Shown one piece after another: positions 31,682-40,965 of a DNA stretch of 64,000 nt. The stretch is from Cyanophora paradoxa (lineage: Eukaryota; Glaucocystophyceae; Cyanophorales; Cyanophoraceae), in contig QPMI01000129.1 of NCBI GenBank assembly GCA_004431415.1, positions 248,001-312,000 of the forward strand, read 5' to 3'. Position 1 is the stretch's first letter; every line of letters begins with the position of its first letter. Below the pieces are notes generated by a model, which had not been told where the DNA came from, ran no database searches, and saw only the letters and a list, made by a program, of their open reading frames with translations. The translations under genes and the position numbers were made by a program.

Positions 31682-33086
31682 GCTGGGTCTCGGCCTCCCT
31701 CTGGATTCGACGCTCGCCACACCCCCCTCCCCGCTGGCCAGGCCCGAGCCCCCCCGCGGACCTATCCCACCCCCGCCTGTAACTATCAAGCTTCGCCACG
31801 GACCTCTCTTCTCTCATTTGTCCTCGCTCCATTTTCAGAATAGCCTCATGCTGTGGGCAGGCGTTCCAATTTTGTGGCCCCGAGTTTTGTTCCACCTCCT
31901 CTCTAAGCCTTCCCCGGCTCACACTCCATCTTATCCCTTCCTACGCAGACGGCGGCCGGCTGTTGGCCGCTCGTTTTCACACTTGTATAGCTCTTCAGCG
32001 CATTTTTCCGTATGCCATGGCCATCGTGTCTCGGCGTAGGGGTTTTCAATTGGTTAGTTTGCAGGACCATTTAGGCCTCGGAGCAGTGCGAGTGCAAACA
32101 ATTGATCTCTGTATCGTATCTTAGTATTCCAGTTGTAACATCTGCATCTTTACTCGCCGCCGCACACCTGCACTGCAGCTGTAGCATGCGCAGCCGGGGT
32201 GCTGGTAGTCTAGATCTAGATCTGCTGCATGGCGGCGGATCCCGGATCCGGACGACGTCTCCAGGGCCGCGTGCCATATCATGGCCCGCGCCGGACGCCG
32301 GCGCCCGGGCCGCCGCTGCCAGCGCCGCATGCATATGCATATGCGCAGTGCAGCCGGCACCGGCCGCGGGCCGCCCGCGCCACCCCGCGCCGCGCGCACC
32401 GCTTCGCATGCAGCGCTAGCCGCGCCGCGCCGCCCCGCCGCGCGGCGCCGCCGGGCCGCGCCGGGCTGGCCACGTGCACAGCCCTGGCCGCGGGCCTGGC
32501 CCGGCGGCGGCCTACGTGGACCGGAGAACGGGTCCGGTCGCGGGCGGCCGCGGGCTACAGCTCGATATCGAGCTTGATCAAGAGTGCGCGCGAGCGCTAG
32601 CGCTAGCGCTGGAGCTTTGTTGAGTGACTGAGGGGTACAGTTCTTCGTGGTGTTCTTGGTCCGCCTGAGCTTCCAGATTCTTCCGGCACCAGGCCAGCGG
32701 ATCAGCAGCGCCGTTCCTTGTAGTTAGGCCCCCAGAGCCGGTCGCCCCCGCGGCCCGGCATTGAATTTCACCCGGAATCTTCAGACGTGGCGATGCTTTA
32801 AGTTCATCCCCAGTTCCACCCGGGCGCCTCCTCCAGCCCTTCTATATCCTCTCCCCGTCCATTTTCTCACGCGGAAGCCCCTCGGCGCATCCCGCGGTGC
32901 GCGCCGAGCATATCCCTGTCTCTCGGGGAACCTCCTTGGCTCACCGGGGGGAGTCGCAGATCTTAACACAAACATGGCAACGATGAACTACTAAGATGCC
33001 GCGACGCTGGTTTCCAGCGCCAAAAAACAACCTCAACAACTCACCCATCGCGGGGCGCGCGACCACCTCGTTCGCACCATCCTCCA
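31682..33086. other. Intergenic region with palindromic island
   Basis: This is the 3' flank of DYRK (31682 to about 32050, T/C-rich) and the 5' flank of the PI4K gene. Between about 32160 and 32615 it is packed with self-complementary words (tctagatctagatct at 32208-32222, ggatcc, gcatgcatatgcatatgc at 32326-32343, gctagcgctagcgct at 32597-32611). A minus-strand reading around 32620-32970 was considered and not accepted. Confidence 0.55.
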
Positions 33087-34560
33087 ATGGCCTCGACAAC
33101 CTACCACGCCTGCGACTCGTCCCGGCTTTCGACCTCGCGTCGACCCAGCCGGGACGGGGCGCTCACGGCGCTCCTGAGGTGCGCTCGCCTGTCCCACATC
33201 GCATCCCGTCCCCTCATTCTTTAATGTCTTTCTCAGGTCCCTCGACATTAACAGCACGAAGTCGGCGTGTGGCGCCTCGTCCTCTCGGGAATCCGAGCGC
33301 CACCACCGACCGATCCTCCAGGAGCACAACAACCGGCCATGCCAGCTCCAGCTGCCCAGCGCCACTCGCGGCAACCGTCCACTATCTGCACCCCCCACCG
33401 TCGATCAGCCTCCTGTGGTTTCGCCCAAGGCGTCAAAGGCGGTCGAGCTTGTCAGCCCGTCTGACAACTCGCCCGCCCTGCGCGCGGCGGTGCAAGCGGC
33501 TGCAGAATCCCTCTCGACTGGCAAGAATGCTCCCGAACTCTGCGCCGAAGGTCTCTCGGGCTCCTACTTCCTTCGTGATGTCGCGGGCAAGGTTGTCGGC
33601 GTTTTCAAGGTGAGGGAGTCGCACCTCCTTCGCAACTCTCCTGCGGCACGCATAATGATGTTTTCGAGCGCAGCCCCAGGATGAGGAAGGCGCGAAACCC
33701 GGCACCCAGGTCGAGCACAGTGTTTTCTTCGCTTCCACCTGGCGCAAGGGGATTCCCAAGGGCCAGGGATGCATGCGCGAACGCGCTGCCTACGTTCTCG
33801 ATCATGGCAGCTTCGCTGGTTTGCCTCCCTTTTCGAACGAACGCGATTCCGACTCTGATCCTTCCGCAGGCGTCCCCGCGACCGGCCTCGTGAATTTCCG
33901 CGCCAAGCTGGAGGTCGAAGAAGAGAGCTCGCCGCGATCGTTCAGAGCGCATCGGTCTCCTTGATCTTCGGATGTGCGTTTGTAGCTCGCCAGTGCCTCG
34001 AGCCGCGCTGACCCTCACGCGCGCAGCCTGAACGTGGACCGCCACGCCGGAAACATCCTCTGGAACGCAAAGACGAAGCAGCTCATCCCGATCGACCACG
34101 GCCTGTGCCTGCCCGAGTACCCTCACCTCGACGACATCTGGTTCTGCTGGCTGGGCTGGCCCCAGTCGAAGGAGCCGTTCGGGCCCGAGGAGATCGCGTA
34201 CGCCCAGTCCCTCGACGCCGATCGCGACGTGGAGCTGGCCAGCAAGGAGCTCAACTTTCCGGCGAGCACCCTCCTCACCCTTCGCATCGGCACCATGCTG
34301 ACCAAGAAGGGTGTTGCCGCCGGTGCGAGCCTCGCCCGCCGCTCCGCCCGCTGCTTCCCCTGAGCGCCCCCGCAGGTCTCACTCTGTACGAGCTTGGCCA
34401 GATCGTGTGCTCAACGAACGACGACTCGGAGTCGGAGCTGCAGCGCCTTTGCGCCGCGGCTGAGAAAGCGGGCGGAGAGCCCGGCTCTCCCTTCTTCATG
34501 GAGGCGCTGGAAGCCGAGCTCGACCGCGCCTTCGCAGCCGTCATCGCCTCTCGGAAGTGA
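33087..34560 (+). CDS. Phosphatidylinositol 4-kinase gamma-like kinase
   Basis: The start is ATG 33087 (MASTTYHACDSSRLSTSRRP), spliced at 33179/33240 to SLDINSTKSACGASSS. The kinase-fold part has LSGSYFLRDVAGKVVGVFK (ATP-binding Lys strand), PQDEEGAKPGTQVEH, CMRERAAYVLDHGSFAG, GLLDLRI joined to LNVDRHAGNILWN (catalytic DRxxGN), LIPIDHGLCLPEYPHLDDIW (metal-binding ID HG), CWLGWPQSKEPF, SLDADRDVELASKELNFP, LRIGTMLTKKGVAAG and LTLYELGQIV, ending ASRK stop. This is the plant/algal PI4Kgamma pattern. Some members phosphorylate proteins rather than lipids. The join between VPATGLVNF and ERIGLLDLRI (33895-33955) is not resolved and may use a GC donor. No ubiquitin-like domain is seen at the N-terminus. 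Confidence 0.85.
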
Positions 34561-35570
34561 ACGTTTTGTCAGCTAGGGCAGTGCACGCCGGCCGCACGGC
34601 GCGCCCGGAGCGGTGCTTCGTTCGTCCGTTCGTCTCGTTCTATCCCCTGCTCCTCGGCGCTCGTCCGCCGGCCCGCGTGCACTCGGCATTACTTGTAGGT
34701 TGCACAATCCTCTCGGTTGCGTGCTTGGTTGCCATACTTAACCCCGACCCCCCTTCCCGTCCTCTCCATCATATTTCACTGTAACAACCTCTTGAAAATA
34801 CTTAAGCTGTACGTAGATAGAGTAGGCCATTGCGACGTCGATCTGTCGCAAATGGGGTCATTATTCTAACTTCTGCTCTTCGTCGACCTCCATTTCTGAT
34901 CCTTTCAAAACCTAGGTAGCCCGATCGCACAAAAAATATTCGCTCTCGTTTCTCGGCGCAGGGGCGCCGTCTCGAGTCCTGTATGTCTTCGCGGAATTTT
35001 GGTTGTGTTTGTACAGCATCGGAGTAGCATTTCTATCTTGTCGATTACTGGAGCTAGCACTAGCTATTGTGGTCGGTTCTAAAGCTTGGAACGAACTCTC
35101 CCCACTACCGTTCTTTGTATGAGCGAAACAGTTCGTCGCCATCTTTTTTTCGACCAGGTTAGTCTTGGCAATGAAATCTATCCTCATGTCTCTCGAAAGC
35201 TGTGTGCGAATGAGGTTTTTTGTCAGCTCAGTAACGACAGTGTTGTCTTCTTTCAATTGCAAATTCGATCCGATTATACTGGTCTGGGCTGGGTCTGGGG
35301 CCGGGCCCTGGGGCGGGGGGCTGGGTACCGGTCTGGGGCCGGGCCCTGTGCATGCGGACGGGCCCCGCGGCGGGGCCCCGCCGCGGAGAGCTTCATGATC
35401 AAAGCCTCGCGTATACGTAGCTATAGCTATAGTAGCCGGCGCCTAGCAATTGCCTAGCAAAGCCATATATATATGCATCATCGGATGTGCATATGCATAT
35501 GCATAAGCCTAGCCTAGGCACTGCGGCATCGACAAGCTAGCGCTAGCGCTAGCGCTATAGCTAGCTGGCA
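34561..35570. other. Convergent intergenic region with palindromic island
   Basis: This stretch is lower in GC than the rest of the window (34750-35280). At 35400-35580 it becomes a dense run of self-complementary words: tagctatagctatag, cctagcaattgcctag, a ta repeat (35465-35474), gtgcatatgcatatgcat, and gctagcgctagcgctagcgc. An unassigned minus-strand reading frame (34912-35262) was not accepted as a gene. Confidence 0.6.
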
Positions 35571-35580
35571 GCGTCGAGGA
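35400..35580. repeat. Island of overlapping self-complementary words
   Basis: Over 180 bp nearly every position is part of a 4-8 base palindrome (tacgta, tagctatagcta, ccggcgcc, caattg, atatatat, gcatatgcatatgcat, cctaggca, gctagcgctagcgctagcgc). It overlaps the DPH5 stop codon at its right end. Confidence 0.75.
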
Positions 35581-36983
35581 AGGAGGGGTCCACGCAGAAC
35601 TGCCGCATGTACTCCCGCTCCAGATCATGCAGGGCGGAGACGGGGCACCCTGCCAGGACCTGCAAGGGCGAGCCCGCCGCGCCCCCGCGATCAGCTAAAG
35701 GCGTGGGGCGGCATCACGGGGCCGCACGAGGGAGTGCAGCGGGGGCCCCAGGTCGGAGGCGGCGAGGTCCTTGAGCGGGGCGCACACGATGCGCTGCTCG
35801 TCCGTCCCCACCCGCGCCATGCCCAGCGCCAGCGTCTCCGGCCCGTACGCTGCAGTGCAGCAGCCGCGCGCGATCAGCGAAGAGGCGCCGGGGAGCGGGG
35901 GAAACGGCGCCAGGCCGCGCCGCGCACCGCCCTGTTTCCTCTTCTCTTCGACCTCGAGCAGCTGCTCTGCCGCCTGCGGACCGGAGCGGGTTATTATCAG
36001 CGATGAGATCCGGGCCAAAGCGGGAGCTCCAGGCACTGATGCACGCGCCTGGGCTACAGTCATGAAGCGAGGCGGCTCGTAGACCTTCTTTCCCCTAGGG
36101 GGCTGCGCCTCAGCACGAGAATGCCGCAAGAGGGGAGAAGGGGCACCTCGCGAGGCTCTCCAGCGACGGCTCCTTGACCTTGATATCTGAACGCGGTGCT
36201 CCGCTCAGCGAGAGGGGTGCGGGGGATTTGCGGGGAGGGCGAACCCAGAAGGCACAGCGTGTGGAGCCCGGCGTTCGTATTGGCGAGGATCTTGTCGTAG
36301 AAGCTGTCGGGCCGCCACGTTTCGGTAAAGAAGACAATGGAAACGGTCTGCCCAAACTTGTACAGCTGCAGGGCGTCCCGGCGGCCGCGAGGCATCACAA
36401 AAACGCCGCAGCCGAGCGCCAGTGAGCGGGCACCTGCAGGCCGCAACAGCCAACGGCGTTCATGATCGAAGCGTTGTGGATCGCTTTAACCGGTATTTTC
36501 AGCTCCTTTGCCCGCAGCACGATGTCGGTGTGGGTCGTCGCGCTGGATCAAATTTGAGGGTCGCGGGGCCGCGCCGGGAGGACGAGAAGGGGAGCGGCGC
36601 GCGTACCCGAACGGGTCGCCAACGACGAGCAGAGCCACGTCCTCCTTGTCCGCGTTCGCGAGGATCTCGTCCGACGACGACTCGATCATCTCGCGGTCAG
36701 CCACGACGACCGATCGGCCGTAGTACTCTTCCTGCGAGCAGAAATGCTTAGCTACGCGCAATGATGCGACGCGCACGGCGCCCGGCGCCGGGGGCGCCTC
36801 CGCGACACGATCGATTCGGTCGAGGGGCAAGCTGCACGGCGCGCGCACCAGCCTCTCCTTGCCTACGGTCAGGATGGATGTATACGCTTCCAAATACACG
36901 CGCGTGCACTTGCGGACCGCCTCCAGGCCCTTGACTGTGATGTCCTTCTCATCGCCCAGTCCGAGCCCGATTAGGTAGAACAT
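35571..36983 (-). CDS. DPH5: Diphthine methyl ester synthase
   Basis: ATG at 36983. The spliced protein reads [202 protein letters not shown]. It ends DPSFLDAAS stop (35571-35573). It is a SAM-dependent methyltransferase making the methylated intermediate of diphthamide on eEF2. The GLGLGD and VVGDPFG motifs are the SAM-binding segments. At least seven introns are present. The last exon follows a junction at about 35677, and the stop abuts the palindromic island. Confidence 0.95.
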
Positions 36984-37716
36984 GGCGCAGCGCGGAAGGC
37001 GGTGGCGGCAAAGATCCTGTGTCTTTGCACGCTCGACGCCTGCGCTGTGGCTGAGGGTGGAAGGCTGGCTGACGCTGGCAGGCTGCCGCTGGGGGGATAC
37101 GTGCAGTCGTGCGATGCAGTTGGCGGGTGACCGGCTCCTTGCCCAGGCGTGGCCGCTGTCCTCTGGACTCGGCTAACCCTAAGGTTGATAGGGCGCCTCT
37201 GGCGCCCTATTCATCGCCTCTGGGCGATCGGGCGATGTCCGGCAGTGTTCTTGAGCCCGTGCAAACCAAAGAGCCTGCCACTGGCGGAGCTCGGTCGTTC
37301 GCGCATCGCCGGAAGCGCTGGCAGGCTGTGGGCGCCGGTTGACTTGCTGCCGCTCGTCGGCCCGCAGTCTTGAAGGGTTCGCCCTGTACCGAGCGTCCGC
37401 GCTGCTGTGCCGATGGCAACGCACGACTGCCCCTCATCGAATTAAAGAAACGCTGCGCTTTCGCAATCGCGCGCTCCGCTGACCGCGCAGCTGCATCGCT
37501 TATCGGGGCTCGAGTGGTGCGACCGCCCCGGCCTACGAACTGCCTGTCTGTCCTGACTTTCGATGTAGATCGTCCTCCGATCGTGCTGGCCTAGGTTGGA
37601 TCAACGTCACGTCGCTGGTCCTCCCTCGAGCTCGTAGCCCGCACAGCAATCCCCGACTCCCGCCCCCACGCCCATCCTTCGTGAATTTGTGATAGTTTCT
37701 TATCAATAGCTACTCG
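36984..37716. other. Intergenic region between DPH5 and the GT13 gene
   Basis: No coding signal is visible. It contains a perfect short hairpin (37188-37210, listed separately). It serves as the DPH5 5' flank and the GT13 3' flank. Confidence 0.5.
37188..37210. repeat. Perfect inverted repeat (10-bp arms, 3-nt loop)
   Basis: atagggcgcc (37188-37197) and ggcgccctat (37201-37210) are exact complements around the loop tct. A similar ggcgcccctctggcgcc element occurs at 50831-50847 in the long PA200 intron. Confidence 0.85.
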
Positions 37717-40704
37717 CTACCTGAGCGCTGTACTGTGAAGGATTTCCGTTTTGGACGCCTCGGCCTCGGCCGCGGGGGCCTCGGCCTCGCCCTTGCCCTT
37801 CTTCTCGTCCTCCTTCTCCTTCTCCGCGGCGGCATGCTTCTCGGAGGCGGCGGGCTCCTTGGCGGCGAGGGCGGCGGTGTCCGGGACGCAGGGGCAGAGG
37901 CGGGAGGTGATGGGGTGCGAGGCGCCGCACTCGGAGACGCTCTCCGTGACGACGCAGCGGCGGTAGTTCTTGTCGGCGGGGTCGGAGACCATGCAGGGGA
38001 TGTCCGACCCGATCTCCATCCCGCACCCCCCCTCGCACCCGAAGTGCTTCTGCAATTCGGCGCAGTCGTTGAGGAAGTCGAAGTGGTCCTTCTGGCACTT
38101 CATATGCTTCCCCGCTGCGCACGCCTCAGCCGCGCGGGAGGGCGGGGCGGGGCGGGGCGCGCACAGCAGGCGGTGTCGCAGCTCTGCCCCCGCTCGCTCT
38201 TCGTGGGGAGCATCGCGGCGTTCCGGTGGACCTTCAGCGAGTCGTGCAGGAAGGGAGAGCGCCGCGCGTCCGCCAGCAGGAACGTCTGCCCGCCCCCCCG
38301 CCCGCCCGCCCCTCAAGGACTCTTCTACGCGACGCGCCGGCCCCGCAGCTGCGCCGGCCCCGCACCTTGGACTTGTAGGTGATGATGGCCGTGTTGCGGA
38401 AGTAGGCGCGCGGCACGGGCCAGATCTTGAAGACCTCTGCGCCCCGCGTCAGCGGCTCGTGCGGGCCAAGGGGCAGCGCGCGGGGTCCAAGGGAGGGGAC
38501 CGGAGAGGGGCCGGTACTGCTCGCGGAGGTACGGGATGACGAAGACTGTCTTGTCCTCCCGCCCCGCCGCCTTCTCCACCTGCTCCCCGGGGCGGATGAG
38601 GGCGGGGAAGGGGCGGGAAGGCGGGGAGGGGTGCGCGGGGGCCTCGTGGGGGTGGCGGATGGCCTCGGCCTGCTGGACGAGGCCGGCGACGTGCTTCTCG
38701 TAGGCGCGCGCGTGCAGGTAGGAGAGGTCCCCCAGGTCCACCTCCGCCTCCTGCCGCCCCCGCCCCCGCCCGTCGGCGAAGAAGGCGGGGGCGGGGGCGG
38801 GGGCGGCGGAGCAGCGCTCGGCGAGACCGAGAGGCGGGGGGCGCGGGCGGGGGGCGGGGGGCGGGCGGACCTGGTTCCACTCGATGTCCTGGAGGTACTT
38901 CTCGTACTCGTGCTGCTGCATGTCTGCCGCCCCGCCCCGCCGAGTGGGGGGCGGGGAGCAGGCGAGTACGGGGAGGGAGGGGAAGGGGTAGCGGCCGCAC
39001 TCTCGCCCTGGTTGCCGATGTTGTAGTTGCGGGATATCTCCGGCACGACGCAGTCCCGCCCCTGCACGAAGGAGGGGAAGGCGCGTCGCGAGGAGCAGCG
39101 GGGCACGCGTGGAGGGGCGCCGAGAGAGGGGGCGCGGGCGCACCTTGTTGGTGGTCGAGAGGCGCATCCAGTGATCCCAGTGCTGCTTGGGGAAGATCGG
39201 GCTGAGCTGCGCGCTGGTCTGTTGGAGACGGCCGCAAAGGGGCCAAGCGGGGGGCGGGGCGGGGCGGGGCGGGAAGGGTACGGGCCTCCTCCCAGAGCTC
39301 GCGGCGCAGCATCCAGCCGAGGCCAGGGAAGTAGCTCGTGCGGAAGAGCCGCTTGTTGTCGCTCACCTGAGGCGCCGGCTCGGAAAGGGGCGGCGGGCGG
39401 GTGGGGTCGGGGGCCCACCAGGTGCTTGAAGCCGTTGTCATTCCAGGACGAAATGCACCTGGGCGCGGGGGCGAGCGCAGGGCGGTTGGCGGGGCGCGGC
39501 GGGGCGGGAGGCAACGAGGGCCAAGCGGGGAGCGAGCGGGGAGAGGGGGGGGGGTACCAGATGGTGGGGTCCTCATCAAGGAGCCGCCCCGTCTGCTCGA
39601 AGTAGGGGAGAAAGTCGGGCGAGAAGATCATGTCTGCGGCGGCGGAGGCTCAGCGGGGTACGCGCAGGGAAGGAGTGAGGGGCAAAGTACGCGCCGTCCT
39701 CGACGATGATGACGCGCTTGTGTTTGAACTCTTTGAAGAGCCGATCCAGGGCGTGCCTGCGCTCCGACCGCTCGCACGCGCCGCGGGGCGCAGCGGGGTG
39801 GGGCCGCGCTTGTAGTGGATGGCGATGTGCTCGTGGCCGGCCTTGTGCCCGTCGGCGCGGTCCTTCTGCATGTGGTTGATTCGCGCCTTCTGCACGTACT
39901 CCTTGGCCGCGGATGCCACCCCGTCGTGGTGCCCGTCCTGCGAGACGTGGATCCGGAAGCGCTCGATTCCCGCCAGCTGCGGCAAGCCACGGTCGCCGCT
40001 CGGCGGAGGCGCAGGCGCTGCAGCGGCGGAGGCGGGGGCGTGCCTGCAGCAGAGAGTCCAGCGTGCGTCGGAGGAAGTGCGGCCTGTTGTACGCGAGCAC
40101 GAGGATGCCATTCTCTGGCTCCGGGCCCTCCGGAACAGGCGGCGCGTCCTGGCCCGGCGCGGCTGCAGCGCCCGTCGAGGCGCCTACCTGCTCAGAACTG
40201 CCTCCTGCGGGTTCGGGAGGCTGCTGCACGCTCGGCTTGGTGCGAATGGCAGCAGCGCCGAGTGAGGGGCCCACTGACCTTCTCCTCCTTGCGCGGTTGC
40301 TCTGGCTTCGCGTGCGGCTTCCCATGCTCATTCTTCGACGGAATCGCGACGGGATTCTCTACTTTCCCACCTCCCGCAGCGGGCATCGCTGGCGCTGCTG
40401 GGGGCTTTGGTTGAGTTGCGGGCTGCGCCGCAGGCTTGGCGGTCCCCTGCTGAACATTCTTCGCAGATTCGACGGCTCTATCGACCGCATGCGGCTGTTC
40501 GGCTGCCGGAGCTGTGCTGTTGCTGCCCGCTGACGCGCAGTTGGCCCCGTCGCACACCTCGTACGACGGGCCGGGCACTCCAAACAGCAAAATGGACAGA
40601 ATGAACAGCCCCGGGACGGCGTATAGCGCCCACGGGTAGCGCCGCCTCACGAGCCGCAAGCGGTGGCGAAGACGAACCATGTACCGCAGGGGCATCGGCC
40701 TCAT
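37717..40704 (-). CDS. GT13 glycosyltransferase, GnT-I-like, with extra C-terminal Cys-rich domain
   Basis: ATG at 40704. The N-terminus is a type II signal anchor (basic MRPMPLRYMVRLRHRLRL, then YPWALYAVPGLFILSILLFG) followed by a Pro/Ala/Lys stem. The catalytic domain has GILVLAYNRPHFLRRTLDSL, FRIHVSQDGHHDGV, HKRVIIVED joined to DMIFSPDFLPYFEQTG (the E-D-D metal/UDP motif), SSWNDNGFKHLV, FRTSYFPGLGWMLRRELW, FPKQHWDHWMR, VVPEISRNYNIGNQG and VDLGDLSYLHARAYEKHVAG. This matches N-acetylglucosaminyltransferase I, which starts hybrid/complex N-glycans in the Golgi. An added tail carries CQKDHFDFLNDCAELQKHFG, CEGGCGMEIGSDIPCM, CVVTESVSECGASHP and RLCPC, then a charged Ala/Lys/Glu end with its stop at 37717. 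The intron within the EDD motif (39634-39694) uses a GC donor. Confidence 0.88.
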
Positions 40705-40965
40705 TCGCTGCCCCCTACCGCAAGCGCTACCGGACCCCGACCCCGCTAGCGCTCGCAGGGCCAGCAGCTACACGGCGCTGGAGTTCGCTCAGCTTCGCTG
40801 CGACCTGCGGGTACAGGGACGATAGGGTCTGATTGAGGGTACACGCGACCCAGGAATCACCAACGCAGACCGACGACCGCGCCCCGGAGGCTCCTGAGCG
40901 TTAGCTATCTGGTCACTCGTAGTAGCGCGACAGCAGCGCCTTGGGTTGAGCCACGCCTCAGCACA

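Noticed and set aside
32620-32990. Possible small minus-strand gene (GDRLWGPNYKERR joined by a GC donor to RTKNTTKNC...)
   Set aside because: The splice is plausible but no family fits, and the frame runs into the palindromic island without a convincing end.
33895-33960. Frameshift in the PI4K-like gene
   Set aside because: The frame change can be explained by an unresolved short intron, possibly with a GC donor, so a broken gene is not claimed.
34912-35262. 116-codon minus-strand reading frame in the AT-richer spacer
   Set aside because: No domain, no intron, no homologue that I recognise. It is best explained as 3' flank of unusual composition.
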